The position numbers were made by a program, and so were the translations under genes. Below are positions 44,000 to 52,595 of a stretch of DNA of 64,000 nucleotides, piece by piece. Position 1 is the stretch's first letter. The number at the start of each line of letters is the position of its first letter. The stretch is from Aureimonas jatrophae. Its GTDB lineage: Bacteria > Pseudomonadota > Alphaproteobacteria > Rhizobiales > Rhizobiaceae. Under the pieces are notes generated by a model. It saw only the letters and a list, made by a program, of their open reading frames with translations, had not been told where the DNA came from and did not search any database. Location: assembly GCF_900104035.1 (NCBI RefSeq), contig NZ_FNIT01000005.1:298357-362356 (forward strand), given 5' to 3'.

Positions 44000-44797
44000 A
44001 TGCCCTATCTGGACGCGGTGATCCTCGGCATTCTCGAGGGTCTGACGGAGTTCATTCCGGTTTCGTCGACGGGCCACCTCATCCTCGCGAGCGAGCTTCT
44101 CGGCTTTCGCTCGACGGGCAACACGTTTCCGATCCTGATCCAGCTCGGCGCGGTGCTGGCCGTGCTCTCGGTCTATTTCGGCCGCCTGTGGCACCTGGCC
44201 GTCACGCTTCCCTCCAGCCCGAGGTCGCGTCGCTTCGTCGGAGGCATTCTTCTGGCCTTCCTGCCGGCGGCCCTGATCGGGGCGCTGGCCCACGACTTCA
44301 TCAAGACCGTCCTCCTTGAATCGCCCATGACGATCTGCATCGCGCTGGTGATCGGCGGCATCCTGCTTCTCGTGATCGACCGCCTGCCGCTCGTTCCGCG
44401 CTATCGCGACGTCGAGGACTACCCGCTCTCGCTCTGCCTGAAGATCGGCCTGTTTCAGTGCCTGGCCATGATCCCCGGCACGTCGCGTTCGGGCGCGACC
44501 ATTGCGGGCTCGCTTCTGCTCGGCACCGACAAGCGATCGGCGGCCGAGTTCTCCTTTTTTCTCGCCATGCCCACCATGGCAGGCGCCTTCGCCTTCGACC
44601 TTCTCAAGAACTACCAGCTTCTGTCCACGGACGACCTCGCGGTGATCGCAATCGGTTTCGTGGCGGCGTTCCTGTCGGCGCTCGTGGTCGTGCGATCGCT
44701 CCTGACCTTCGTGTCGCGCTACGGCTTCGCTCCCTTCGCCTGGTGGCGCATCGTCGTCGGCGCGATCGGCATCGGTCTTCTTCTCGCCTACCGCTGA
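44000..44797 (+). CDS. uppP: Undecaprenyl-diphosphatase UppP (BacA)
   Basis: A 265-residue polytopic membrane enzyme that dephosphorylates undecaprenyl pyrophosphate for recycling of the cell-wall lipid carrier. Signatures are [20 protein letters not shown], and [10 protein letters not shown], the active-site Arg/Ser motifs. About eight hydrophobic segments follow. ATG 44000 has GGAG nearby and begins the family N-terminus; upstream codons are not part of it. The gene ends before the bidirectional terminator at 44880. Confidence 0.95.
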   Translation: MPYLDAVILGILEGLTEFIPVSSTGHLILASELLGFRSTGNTFPILIQLGAVLAVLSVYFGRLWHLAVTLPSSPRSRRFVGGILLAFLPAALIGALAHDFIKTVLLESPMTICIALVIGGILLLVIDRLPLVPRYRDVEDYPLSLCLKIGLFQCLAMIPGTSRSGATIAGSLLLGTDKRSAAEFSFFLAMPTMAGAFAFDLLKNYQLLSTDDLAVIAIGFVAAFLSALVVVRSLLTFVSRYGFAPFAWWRIVVGAIGIGLLLAYR

Positions 44798-44879
44798 GTG
44801 ACGCAAAGACGAAGCGGGGCTGAACGTCCCACGTCGTACGAATGCGAGGGCCTCGGTCTGCGGCCCAGCCCGGATACAC

Positions 44880-44905
44880 AAAGGGGACCGCTTGGGTCCC
44901 CTTTT
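44880..44905. terminator. Bidirectional hairpin terminator between uppP and NDUFA9-like gene
   Basis: A perfect 10-bp stem (44880-44889 with 44895-44904) begins AAAGGGG and ends CCCCTTT(T), so both strands give a T-run. The sequence is near identical in plan to the hairpin at 3250-3282, including the shared CCCCTTTTGCATG. Confidence 0.75.
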
Positions 44906-44984
44906 GCATGTCAGCTTCAGGATAAGGCCTCGGACCGGTCCCTGGGGCCCGGAGCCCGCAACCCCGACCGTTGCCGTTGGCCGG

Positions 44985-46010
44985 TTAGGCCTTGGCGGGC
45001 TGGTCGTCGCCGGGCAGCGTTTCGTCCTCGGCCGGGCGGTCGTCGTGCGGCTGAGGCTTGGTGAACTGACCCTGCGGCCGGAACCGAACGAGATAGGTGG
45101 GCAGAACGGCTTCCAGCGTGCGCGGTCGGATGCCGAAGGCCTCGAAGGTACGCTTCTCGCTGATCGCCCGGTCCGACACGACGTTGTCGATCTGAAGCTG
45201 CGTGACCTGGTCGGTCGTCAACGGCGCGCCTGGCAGGAAGCTCGTCCAGTCCGCGATCTTGGCGGCGAGCCCGAACGGGATGTTCACGAAGCGGCGGCGC
45301 CGCTCCACGACGCGCAGCATCTCCTCCATCATGGCGCGAAAGCTCAAGGCCTCGGGGCCACCGAGCTCATAGACCCGCCCCCCCTCCACCTTGCCTTCGA
45401 CCGCATCCGCGACGGCCAGCGCCACGTCGTTGACGAAGACCGGCTGGAATCGGGTGTGGCCGCCGCCGAGCAACGGCAGCACCGGCGACAGGCGGGTCAT
45501 GTTGGCGAAGCGGTTGAAGAACTGGTCCTCGGCGCCGAACACGATCGAGGGGCGCAGGATAACGGCGCCCGGCACCGCTTCCAAGACGCGGCGCTCGCCG
45601 TCGGCCTTGGTGCGGGCGTATTCCGACGGGGAGTCGGCATCGGCGCCGATCGCCGACATCTGCACCATGCCGATGCCGCGTTTGGCGGCCCCTTGCGCGA
45701 TCAGGCCGGCGCCTTCCGCCTGGAGAGCGGTGAAGCTCTGGTCGCCCGCCTCGGCCAGGATGCCGACGAGATTGACGGCGTGATCCGCCCCTTCCAGGGC
45801 GCGCTCGACGGACCAGGGGAAGCGCAGGTTTGCCTGAACCGCCTGGATCTGCCCGAGATTGCCGGCGATCTGGAGATGATAGGCCAGGTCCGGCCGGCGG
45901 CACGCGACACGAATGCGGTGTCCACGCTTGGCGAGCGCGTGGACGACGTAGCGGCCGAGGAAGCCGGAGCCCCCGAACACGGTGACCAGCTTTTTCGTAT
46001 CGATCGCCAT
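44985..46010 (-). CDS. Complex I NDUFA9-subunit-family NAD(P)-binding protein
   Basis: A 341-residue atypical SDR related to the mitochondrial complex I accessory subunit NDUFA9. It has V-F-G-G-S-G-F-L-G-R-Y-V-V for NAD(P), then R-P-S-I-V-F-G-A-E-D-Q-F-F-N-R-F-A and Q-P-V-F-V-N-D-V-A. The C-terminal extension is acidic and Pro-rich (D-D-R-P-A-E-D-E-T-L-P-G-D-D-Q). In alphaproteobacteria these proteins are usually encoded away from the nuo operon, as here. Its ATG is 145 bases from the tRNA-Leu gene on the other strand. Confidence 0.9.
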   Translation of the reverse strand: MAIDTKKLVTVFGGSGFLGRYVVHALAKRGHRIRVACRRPDLAYHLQIAGNLGQIQAVQANLRFPWSVERALEGADHAVNLVGILAEAGDQSFTALQAEGAGLIAQGAAKRGIGMVQMSAIGADADSPSEYARTKADGERRVLEAVPGAVILRPSIVFGAEDQFFNRFANMTRLSPVLPLLGGGHTRFQPVFVNDVALAVADAVEGKVEGGRVYELGGPEALSFRAMMEEMLRVVERRRRFVNIPFGLAAKIADWTSFLPGAPLTTDQVTQLQIDNVVSDRAISEKRTFEAFGIRPRTLEAVLPTYLVRFRPQGQFTKPQPHDDRPAEDETLPGDDQPAKA

Positions 46011-46155
46011 GGCTCTTCTCTTCGCGTTGCGGACCGGCGGGGTATGGTGTGGCGGCAGGCTTTAACGGCAATCACGCGAGCGGAAAAGCCGCGCCGACGG
46101 ATTTCGCGAAAGCGCCATTGACACGACCCGACCCCACCCGTAGACAACGCCCCGT

Positions 46156-46240
46156 GCCCAGGTGGCGGAATTGGTAGACGCGCACGGTTCAGGTCCGTGT
46201 GCCGCGAGGCGTGAAGGTTCGAGTCCTTTCCTGGGCACCA
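46156..46240 (+). tRNA. tRNA-Leu (anticodon CAG)
   Basis: An 85-nt type II tRNA. The 7-bp acceptor stem pairs GCCCAGG with CCTGGGC, discriminator A, and CCA is encoded. The anticodon stem CACGG/CCGTG closes the loop TTCAGGT, giving anticodon CAG (46190-46192) for CTG codons. The long variable arm and T-loop GGTTCGAGTCC are normal. It marks the core/accessory boundary, and its 3' end is the likely attachment site of the downstream integrase. Confidence 0.95.
46216..46240 (+). other. Probable integration site (attL) at the tRNA-Leu 3' end
   Basis: The T-arm to CCA end of the tRNA is immediately followed by foreign-looking DNA and an integrase gene in the same orientation. This is the classic position of an att core for a tyrosine recombinase. 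No second copy of the tRNA 3' end was found inside the window, so the other boundary lies beyond 64000. Confidence 0.6.
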
Positions 46241-46304
46241 ACAACCCCGTAAGGGGTTGACCCGCAAAGAAAATCAGCAGGATCATAGGTTTAGCGTCGC
46301 CCCA

Positions 46305-46327
46305 GTGCTACACAGGGGTGCTACACA
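46305..46327 (+). repeat. Tandem 10-bp direct repeat before the integrase start
   Basis: GTGCTACACA occurs at 46305-46314 and again at 46318-46327, the second copy ending on the A of the integrase ATG. Arm-type integrase sites or a translational operator are possible. Confidence 0.5.
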
Positions 46328-47973
46328 TGGTCCTTGCGATGAGCCGTCCGCAGAAGCATCCTCGAACCGGCGTTTACTGGTTCCGAATGCGAGTGCCGGC
46401 CGACTTGGTCGCCGCCGTTGGGCGCAAGGAAATCACCCGCAGCCTCGAGACGAAAGACCCTAGTGAAGCCCGGCTGCGCCATGCCCAGCTTCGTTCGGAG
46501 TATGACGCTTACTGGGCCAACCTCAGGGCGGGCCCCCGCACCCTGACGGAGCGTGAAGCCCACGAGTTGGCCGAGCCGTTCTACGACGACTGGCTGGGCA
46601 AGCATGAACAGAACCCAAGCCAGCAGACATTTTGGGACACCCGGGTCGGGGCGCGGCTTTGGTCACGGGACGCGGTCAACGCCGACCCGGTGCCTGATTG
46701 GGTGACCGCTCCGGTTGATGGCTACGCCCTCACCTCTGTGCAGTTTCTTCGACATGCGAGTTTGGAGCGTTGGTGCCGGGAACAGGCAACGTCGTTCCTC
46801 GCCGGCAGGGGCCTCGTCACGTCGAACGACAGTCGGGACGCGATGGCCCGCGCCATCGGGGCGGCCGTTCAGCGAGCGAGCTTGATTCTGGAGCAGGAAG
46901 CGCGCGGTGACTACGCTGCGCGGGGCCACAGGCCGTCGCCAACCGCTTTGACCCATACAGCGACGCCGAATAGCGTTGGCGCGACAGGCGGCAGCCCAAG
47001 GGCCGCCAAAGGGCAGCCCAGCGTGTCGCTGAGCGGCCTGGTCGACGACTGGTGGCAGGAAGCGAAGGCGACCGGGCGTAAGCCCAGCACCTATGAGAGC
47101 TACCGCAACGCGTTCGCAACATTGATCAAGTTCCTCGGCCACGACGACGCGACTCAGGTCGGCAAGGCGGACGTGATCGCCTTCAAGGACCATCGCCTCG
47201 CGACGCCGTCAGCGCGCACAGGCCGAGTTCCGTCTGCTAAGACCGTTAAGGACTCCGACCTGACCGCCCTGAAGGCGGTGTTCGAATGGGGCGTTGTCAA
47301 CGGCCGAATGGCCGAGAATCCTGCAACAAACGTCACCATCAGGCTCGGTAAGCCACGCAAGCTTCGCGACAAGGGGTTCACCGACGCTGAAGCCATCGCC
47401 ATTCTGCAGGCCGCCTCGACCTTCGAGCTAGGCCGAGAGAATGCCCGTACGGGTGCGGCCAAGCGATGGGTACCTTGGTTGTGCGCCTTCACCGGCGCAC
47501 GCTTGGGCGAGATCGCCCAGCTTCGCAAAGAGGACGTCACGCAACGCGACGGGCATTGGGTCGTCCGCATCACGCCTGAGGCTGGGACGGTCAAAACGAA
47601 CGAGGCTCGCGAGGTGGTTCTGCATTACCAGCTGCAGCAGCTAGGGTTTCCGACGTTCATCGAGCAAGCACCCAAGGGCCACCTATTCATCACCGTCGGC
47701 AAGGAAGGCGACGTGCTCGGGCCCCTGCAGGGTCTGAAGAACCGCCTATCGGCCTTCGTGCGGACGGTTGTCACCGACCCGAACGTCGCGCCGTTTCATG
47801 GCTGGCGACATCGGTTCAAAACCGTTGGGATGGAGGTCGGCATCCCTCCCCGCGTTCTCGATGCCATTCAAGGTCACGCCCCTCGGTCAGTGTCCGACTC
47901 CTACGGTCAGGTGACCCTTCGCACGATGGCTCAAGAGATCGAAAAACTGCCTCCGTTCAAACTCGAGGGCTAA
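46327..47973 (+). CDS. Tyrosine-type site-specific recombinase/integrase
   Basis: A 548-residue phage-type integrase. The N-terminus has P-R-T-G-V-Y-W-F-R-M-R-V-P-A-D-L, the DUF6538-type domain found in front of many such integrases. A core-binding SAM-like region lies around residues 240-320. The catalytic domain has the Arg of T-G-A-R-L-G-E-I-A-Q-L, H-x-x-R in F-H-G-W-R-H-R-F-K-T and the terminal H-A-P-R-S-V-S-D-S-Y-G with the nucleophilic Tyr. In-frame starts at 46318 (GTG), 46327 and 46339 are possible. It stands 87 bases after tRNA-Leu and should catalyse integration there. No excisionase gene is evident beside it. Confidence 0.93.
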   Translation: MVLAMSRPQKHPRTGVYWFRMRVPADLVAAVGRKEITRSLETKDPSEARLRHAQLRSEYDAYWANLRAGPRTLTEREAHELAEPFYDDWLGKHEQNPSQQTFWDTRVGARLWSRDAVNADPVPDWVTAPVDGYALTSVQFLRHASLERWCREQATSFLAGRGLVTSNDSRDAMARAIGAAVQRASLILEQEARGDYAARGHRPSPTALTHTATPNSVGATGGSPRAAKGQPSVSLSGLVDDWWQEAKATGRKPSTYESYRNAFATLIKFLGHDDATQVGKADVIAFKDHRLATPSARTGRVPSAKTVKDSDLTALKAVFEWGVVNGRMAENPATNVTIRLGKPRKLRDKGFTDAEAIAILQAASTFELGRENARTGAAKRWVPWLCAFTGARLGEIAQLRKEDVTQRDGHWVVRITPEAGTVKTNEAREVVLHYQLQQLGFPTFIEQAPKGHLFITVGKEGDVLGPLQGLKNRLSAFVRTVVTDPNVAPFHGWRHRFKTVGMEVGIPPRVLDAIQGHAPRSVSDSYGQVTLRTMAQEIEKLPPFKLEG

Positions 47974-48140
47974 CGTAGCCGGATCGACCGAGGGATCTCA
48001 TCAAGTCTCGGAATCCATTGATATGCAGCACTAGAAAAAACTGAGTGGACGGCTGATGATGCGGCTCAGGGCAAAACGCTGTCGACTCGGTGAGCACCCG
48101 GCTGTGTCCTGTTGGGTACCCAACAAGCGAGGTTGCAATC

Positions 48141-48824
48141 ATGGGCAGCTACAATGCGAAAGCACTCGAGACCATCCAAAAGACGCATGATGCAAAACTT
48201 TTGGACGAGTTTATTGCTCAAGCCGCGGACAATCCAATGAGGGTTGCGCTTGAGTGTCAAACGGCCGTGCACGAAGTTGATTTTCTCGCCGAAAAGTCTC
48301 TGAGTTCGCTTCTAGCCGTTGGCTATGCCGTTGCGTTCCGACTGAAGGACTCGCCAGAAGATCTGCGCAAACTTGCAACCAACAATCACTGGTCCCCGCC
48401 GATCCGAAAGCTGCCGACGGGAGATAAAATCTTACGGCTTGTTTTTCGTTTTCTCAAGCAAGCCTGGGTCAGGGGGGCCGCCTACAACACAGCGACTCGG
48501 TATACAGTTGCTCTTGCTCGCTCCTTCGATGAGGGCGTAGCTCCGTCTGCAATTCCCCGACTTATCGAGGACAACGGTGGCATTGAAGCCTTCTACCGCA
48601 AAGAAGTCGGCATTCGTAAAGCTGATAAGGGAAAGCGTAGGGGAGCTTACCGTCACAGCGCCCCATCTCATAAATCTCTTTCTCGCAAGCCCTCGGGTCG
48701 CAGCAGGCTTCAATTGGGGCAAAAACCCACTAGCGACGCGGAGTTGCTAGCTCTGTCGGCAAATCTCCGTGACCAAATCAGCGATTTCGTTTTTCGCCGG
48801 CGTGAGCAGAAGGACGCGGGCTGA
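48141..48824 (+). CDS. Hypothetical protein, accessory region
   Basis: A 227-residue protein I do not recognise. The N-terminal 120 residues are mixed helical. The middle (A-A-Y-N-T-A-T-R-Y-T-V-A-L-A-R-S-F-D-E-G-V-A-P-S-A-I-P-R-L-I-E-D-N-G-G-I-E-A) looks like a small helical, possibly DNA-binding, unit. It is followed by a strongly basic linker (K-A-D-K-G-K-R-R-G-A-Y-R-H-S-A-P-S-H-K-S-L-S-R-K). ATG 48141 is preceded by GCGAGG. Codon use is clearly AT-richer than the core genome. It stops 2 bases before a small ORF and about 140 bases before the HUH-like gene, so it may be an accessory factor for that protein. Confidence 0.7.
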   Translation: MGSYNAKALETIQKTHDAKLLDEFIAQAADNPMRVALECQTAVHEVDFLAEKSLSSLLAVGYAVAFRLKDSPEDLRKLATNNHWSPPIRKLPTGDKILRLVFRFLKQAWVRGAAYNTATRYTVALARSFDEGVAPSAIPRLIEDNGGIEAFYRKEVGIRKADKGKRRGAYRHSAPSHKSLSRKPSGRSRLQLGQKPTSDAELLALSANLRDQISDFVFRRREQKDAG

Positions 48825-48826
48825 CC

Positions 48827-48997
48827 ATGATAAATGACGAGCGCAGCCTTCTGTTGAAGATGGTACGGGCTGCGACCGGTCGCCCAGGCGGCGAGCAGAA
48901 TGGGATGCGTCACGTAAAGGGCGGGGTGCCTTGTAACACACATCACCCTCACGAAAGCCCCAACCATGCCCTCAATGAGCTTATCGCTGCCTTCTAA
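48827..48997 (+). CDS. Possible small protein between two mobile-element genes
   Basis: A 56-codon ORF begins 2 bases after the preceding stop and overlaps the next gene by 32 bases. The product starts M-I-N-D-E-R-S-L-L-L-K-M and has a His/Cys-containing centre (C-N-T-H-H-P-H-E). It has no recognised domain. The tight spacing suggests either translational coupling to the HUH-like gene or a real small protein. Confidence 0.4.
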   Translation: MINDERSLLLKMVRAATGRPGGEQNGMRHVKGGVPCNTHHPHESPNHALNELIAAF

Positions 48998-49943
48998 CCA
49001 CCGTTTATCGGCCGAATGTCACAAACCTCACGTTGCCACCCCCTATAGGGGAAAACGTCGGCCACTCAACACATGGCCAGCGTTTGTCGAGGCACATCGG
49101 GACACTGGCGCATTTTTCGATTATTTGAGGAAGGGACGAAAAGGGTCGGTTCAACTCAGCCAAGCAATTTTGAGCGAGCTGGAACCGGACACTGCTCTCT
49201 TCCTCTATGCAAACAACCATGAGGCCCGAATTGCGTTTGCATCGGTCGCTATGCGCCACTTCCAAGCGTTTATGGACGAGCGAGAAACGACGTTCTTTTG
49301 GGTCACCTTCATCCCTGGGAAGTTCGTCGTACCCGAGAGTGAAGCTGCCGACTTCGATCCTCGTAGAATGCAGGGTTGGGCGCATCAGGCACTCAGTGGC
49401 TTCTCGCACCTCGGAATGGTTGAACTTGCCTACTACACAAACGTGAGCGCGTTGCTGAGAGGACACGAACGAGGTGCATCCTGGCATAGCCATCACCTTG
49501 TCTGGGGATGTGAGAAGGCAACCCTTCAGCAGCGCATGAAAACCCTAAACGCCCAATCCAAAGCATTTCTTCCAGGCGTTGAGCCAGCCTTCGCGGTTGA
49601 GCTGCGCCCAGAGGAAGTGATCGGCAAACTGCTCTACATGCTGAAATTTCCGCAGAGCAATTACCGCTGCTATCCCAAAAAAGCTAAGCGATTTGACGCC
49701 AAAACCCACAAAATGATTTCGGAGCCGACGGGCTTCTTTCGACAGCGGAAAGGCGAACTCCGTCCAGGTGAAAAGGCTAGGGTGTGTCGTATGCTGGAAG
49801 ATGCGTACCTCCATCGGCTAGCGTTCGCGGGGGGCGAAGGGGTTCCCTTGCTTGCTGCCATCCGCAAGGACGCGCTTCTTCCATATCGTCGCGAACAGTC
49901 GCGCGTCGCGTCGCGTGCGGCCTTCTCCCGGGCTCGCCGCTGA
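48966..49943 (+). CDS. Candidate HUH-superfamily endonuclease (rolling-circle Rep-like)
   Basis: A 325-residue protein from the AT-richer part of the island. Three ordered patterns resemble rolling-circle Rep proteins. Motif I is F-F-W-V-T-F-I-P (about residues 110-117). Motif II is a His-x-His in W-H-S-H-H-L-V-W (about 177). Motif III is Tyr-x-x-Lys in L-L-Y-M-L-K-F-P (about 224). Such enzymes nick DNA with the Tyr while the two His bind metal. The metal motif is imperfect (H-S-H then H-L), so this is inference. A basic C-terminus follows. It could be an element replication initiator or a transposase-like nuclease; no origin was identified. Confidence 0.55.
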   Translation: MPSMSLSLPSNHRLSAECHKPHVATPYRGKRRPLNTWPAFVEAHRDTGAFFDYLRKGRKGSVQLSQAILSELEPDTALFLYANNHEARIAFASVAMRHFQAFMDERETTFFWVTFIPGKFVVPESEAADFDPRRMQGWAHQALSGFSHLGMVELAYYTNVSALLRGHERGASWHSHHLVWGCEKATLQQRMKTLNAQSKAFLPGVEPAFAVELRPEEVIGKLLYMLKFPQSNYRCYPKKAKRFDAKTHKMISEPTGFFRQRKGELRPGEKARVCRMLEDAYLHRLAFAGGEGVPLLAAIRKDALLPYRREQSRVASRAAFSRARR

Positions 49944-50089
49944 CAACCCTGAAGTTATCGAGAGCGACGCATCTCAATTCCGTGCCGTTGTCGTTCTGAC
50001 AGAAGCGATTCACTTGCGACGAGGAGTGTAAGGCTTGACGCCGACTATTGGGCCTATGCGACCACCAAGGCGGTCACTGGGGGCACGAG

Positions 50090-51124
50090 ATGGACGGGTT
50101 GTCATCATGGGATCGCTTCGAAGCGATCGCCCGGCCTTTGCTGTCAGCGGCTCCAGGGGATTACCTCGCTTCGATCCAACAGAACCTCGTACGCGACGGC
50201 GTTGTCAGCGCCGTCGCGTACCGCGACGCGCCAGCCCTCTTCGATCACCTCGTGGGCGTCAGCCAGTTCCAGGGTATCTCCGATCGCAACGCCGCAGCCT
50301 TCACGTCGAAGCATGGCATCGTCAGTTGGGACGACATTGCCGCGTCGATACAGGCAGGTCCGTCCTGCTCTCGGCTGCGAGGGTTCTGGTCGTTCGACAG
50401 ATGTGGCTACCGAAAGGCGACGGCGACATGCATGGAGCCTCGGCATATCGTTGGCTGCCCCTTGCCGGAGCATCCGGCGCGTAAGGGCTCGCTGATCCAA
50501 GCTGCCTACGCGCTGTTTTTCTTCCTTCGGGACGTCTGCGCCGGTGACCTCGTCGGCTGGATCGATCAGCGCCTTGCCGAAGCCGACCCAGGACGTGGCG
50601 CGTCCGACCGCGCCGTTCGCATGGGGGCTGCGCTGCTTGATCCTCTACGCGGTATCACCGGGATCGGAAGCAAGGTCTGGTCGATGGCGCTCGCCGACTT
50701 GCTGCTCGCCGCCGACTTGAACCGCGAGCGATGGGTCGCGACGGGGGCTGGGATGGTCGTGATCGACACTCTGCTTCACAATCACCTGCACCGCACAGGC
50801 ACCCTGCGCCGATTCATGGCCGAGCACCCTTACGGTCGCTGCTACGCCCCAGCCGGATGCGCCGACCTCATTCGCGGGTTGGCACAGCGCATCGACGCGC
50901 GCGAGTTCAATCCCGACTTCCCCGCCTGCTTCCCACGCTTCGTCCAGTTCGCAATTTGGCGGCTGGCGTCGTCCGCGGAACTCAACATCTGCAACGGCCT
51001 GCGCATCGATGATCGTGCCCGCTGCGAGAACACGACCTGCCCGGTCTTTCAGGACTGCGATCGCGTCGCCCTACACGACCATATGACGCCGTCGTCGTCA
51101 CGGGGTGCGCCGCCCGCGCTGTGA
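50090..51124 (+). CDS. HhH-GPD superfamily DNA glycosylase-like protein
   Basis: A 344-residue protein with an endonuclease-III-like core. The helix-hairpin-helix is L-R-G-I-T-G-I-G-S-K-V-W-S-M (residues 187-199), with a Lys at the position of the EndoIII catalytic Lys (K195). The downstream V-V-I-D-T-L-L-H-N-H-L-H-R-T-G (223-237) has the Asp of the GPD loop (D226). Near the C-terminus four Cys (301, 312, 317, 323) could hold an Fe-S cluster with non-standard spacing. Three further Cys lie at 105, 114 and 123. ATG 50090 follows a G-rich Shine-Dalgarno-like stretch. It could excise or handle unusual bases. Confidence 0.6.
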   Translation: MDGLSSWDRFEAIARPLLSAAPGDYLASIQQNLVRDGVVSAVAYRDAPALFDHLVGVSQFQGISDRNAAAFTSKHGIVSWDDIAASIQAGPSCSRLRGFWSFDRCGYRKATATCMEPRHIVGCPLPEHPARKGSLIQAAYALFFFLRDVCAGDLVGWIDQRLAEADPGRGASDRAVRMGAALLDPLRGITGIGSKVWSMALADLLLAADLNRERWVATGAGMVVIDTLLHNHLHRTGTLRRFMAEHPYGRCYAPAGCADLIRGLAQRIDAREFNPDFPACFPRFVQFAIWRLASSAELNICNGLRIDDRARCENTTCPVFQDCDRVALHDHMTPSSSRGAPPAL

Positions 51125-51426
51125 CGGTTCGTGCTGCTTCGGCAGTCGACCCTCTTGCCTGTTTGGACAACCCCACTCCATCGACGTGGTCCACCACAGT
51201 GTAAGCCGATTTTTGGGCGTTCCCTTGTGGTACTTTCATAAGCCATTGATTTATAGACATAAATTTGATACGCTGAGCAGGCTTATACCTCGCCGACATG
51301 CTCGTCGGCCGACAGGGAGATCCCCATGCCAACCCTTCGACCGGGCCGATCGCGGCCCGCCTTCATCACCGCTAATCATTCGACAAGGGGGGCTCAGCCC
51401 TCCTTCTTCGTTTCTAGGAGCCTTTC
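51125..51426. other. Non-coding AT-rich stretch upstream of 51427 gene
   Basis: This 302-base gap contains an AT-rich patch (about 51230-51285) that is a plausible promoter region, and a strong AGGAG at its end for the next gene. I see no ORF with coding character or structured RNA. Confidence 0.4.
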
Positions 51427-52158
51427 ATGAGCGCCTCGTCGGCTCAACGCGCGGTGACGCTCGCCTCGTCGGCGTCGGCATCGCCTCCGTCGGCCTCGAA
51501 GCCTGCTTCGGTAGCCCCCGCCCCGGCCGTCATCGTGTTCGGCTTGGACGACACCGGCAAGGCGCACGCTTCGGCCTTCGACGCGAGCGAGGTCGCGTTG
51601 GCCGAGAAGGCCGCCGGGATCATGGGCATGAGCATCGTACCCATCACGACCGACGCCGAGCGGGCGCTGGCCGCCAAGGTGCCGAAGGGCCGCTTGTTCG
51701 CGTCGGGCCGGGGTTTCGTCCCGTTCGTCAAAGCGGCGCTCTACGCCGAGCTTCAGGCCCTCGCCGCCCATCACGGGGTTGCCGCGTCCCAACCTGCCCT
51801 CGCAACGCCGTTGACGTCGTCAGGCGGCGCGACGCCACCCTCAACCTCATCGGAGACCAACATGTCCAACCCCGCTTCGCAGAGTGTTGCCGGTACCGGC
51901 AATGCCATCGAGTCGCTTCAGCCGACCCATTGGGCCGACATTCGTATCGGTGCAATCGTACTAGCTGCGATCGCGCCCAAACATTGCGAATGGTTCGAGT
52001 GCGAGGTGGTCGGCACCGACAAGGCCGACGGGTTCACCCTGCGGTACTGCGACTGGCCGAAGGAGCCGACCTTCGTGCGCCAGCGTCATGAACTAAGCCT
52101 GATGCACCCCTCGCGTGAGGTCGAGCCGCCGGCCGAGGCCGACGTGGCGACGGCCTGA
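51427..52158 (+). CDS. Hypothetical two-part protein with Ser/Ala/Pro-rich linkers
   Basis: A 243-residue protein I do not recognise. A Ser/Ala-rich N-terminus (residues 1-35) leads to a compact globular part (A-V-I-V-F-G-L-D-D-T-G-K-A-H-A-S-A-F-D to G-F-V-P-F-V-K-A-A-L-Y-A-E-L). A second Ser/Thr/Pro linker follows, then a beta-rich C-terminal unit (W-F-E-C-E-V-V-G-T-D-K-A-D-G-F-T-L-R-Y). ATG 51427 has TAGGAGC upstream. It heads a set of three small genes (next DUF3768 and another unknown) spaced by 92 and 3 bases. Confidence 0.65.
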   Translation: MSASSAQRAVTLASSASASPPSASKPASVAPAPAVIVFGLDDTGKAHASAFDASEVALAEKAAGIMGMSIVPITTDAERALAAKVPKGRLFASGRGFVPFVKAALYAELQALAAHHGVAASQPALATPLTSSGGATPPSTSSETNMSNPASQSVAGTGNAIESLQPTHWADIRIGAIVLAAIAPKHCEWFECEVVGTDKADGFTLRYCDWPKEPTFVRQRHELSLMHPSREVEPPAEADVATA

Positions 52159-52250
52159 AGCTTCGTCGTCAGCGTGCCTGGGCCCTGATGGCCTGGGCGC
52201 GCGATCAGCCTCACCCTTTCCATCCCCTTCGCAACATCGGAGGTTTCCCC

Positions 52251-52592
52251 ATGCTGACCTTAGTTGTCACCACCCGCGACCGGGTGCGCACCCTCAACGA
52301 TCAGCTTCGCCAGCAACAGACGGGCGGCACGATCGTCACGACACCGGGTGTGCGAGCCCTGGGCGCAGCCGCCGTTGCCGCGACCCTACGCGCCATCGCT
52401 GCGTTTGATGACTTCGGCGCGTACAACGACCCGTTCGATGAGCATGAGTTCGGGTCGGTCGTGATCGAAGGGCAAACGGTGTGGTTCAAAGTCGAGGCTT
52501 ACGACCTCGACCTGCGCTGGCATTCACCTGACCCCGCCGACCCGGCCGTCACCCATCGCATCATGACGTTGATGCTGCCGCGGGAGTATTAA
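52251..52592 (+). CDS. DUF3768-family protein
   Basis: A 113-residue protein with the DUF3768 layout: N-D-Q-L-R-Q-Q-Q-T-G-G-T-I-V-T-T-P-G-V-R-A-L, then F-D-D-F-G-A-Y-N-D-P-F-D-E-H-E-F-G and a C-terminal S-P-D-P-A-D-P-A-V-T-H-R-I-M-T-L-M-L-P-R-E-Y. This domain is common on alphaproteobacterial plasmids and islands and has no assigned activity. ATG 52251 is preceded by GGAGG. A frame extending upstream to 52188 has no family similarity. Confidence 0.82.
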   Translation: MLTLVVTTRDRVRTLNDQLRQQQTGGTIVTTPGVRALGAAAVAATLRAIAAFDDFGAYNDPFDEHEFGSVVIEGQTVWFKVEAYDLDLRWHSPDPADPAVTHRIMTLMLPREY

Positions 52593-52595
52593 ACG

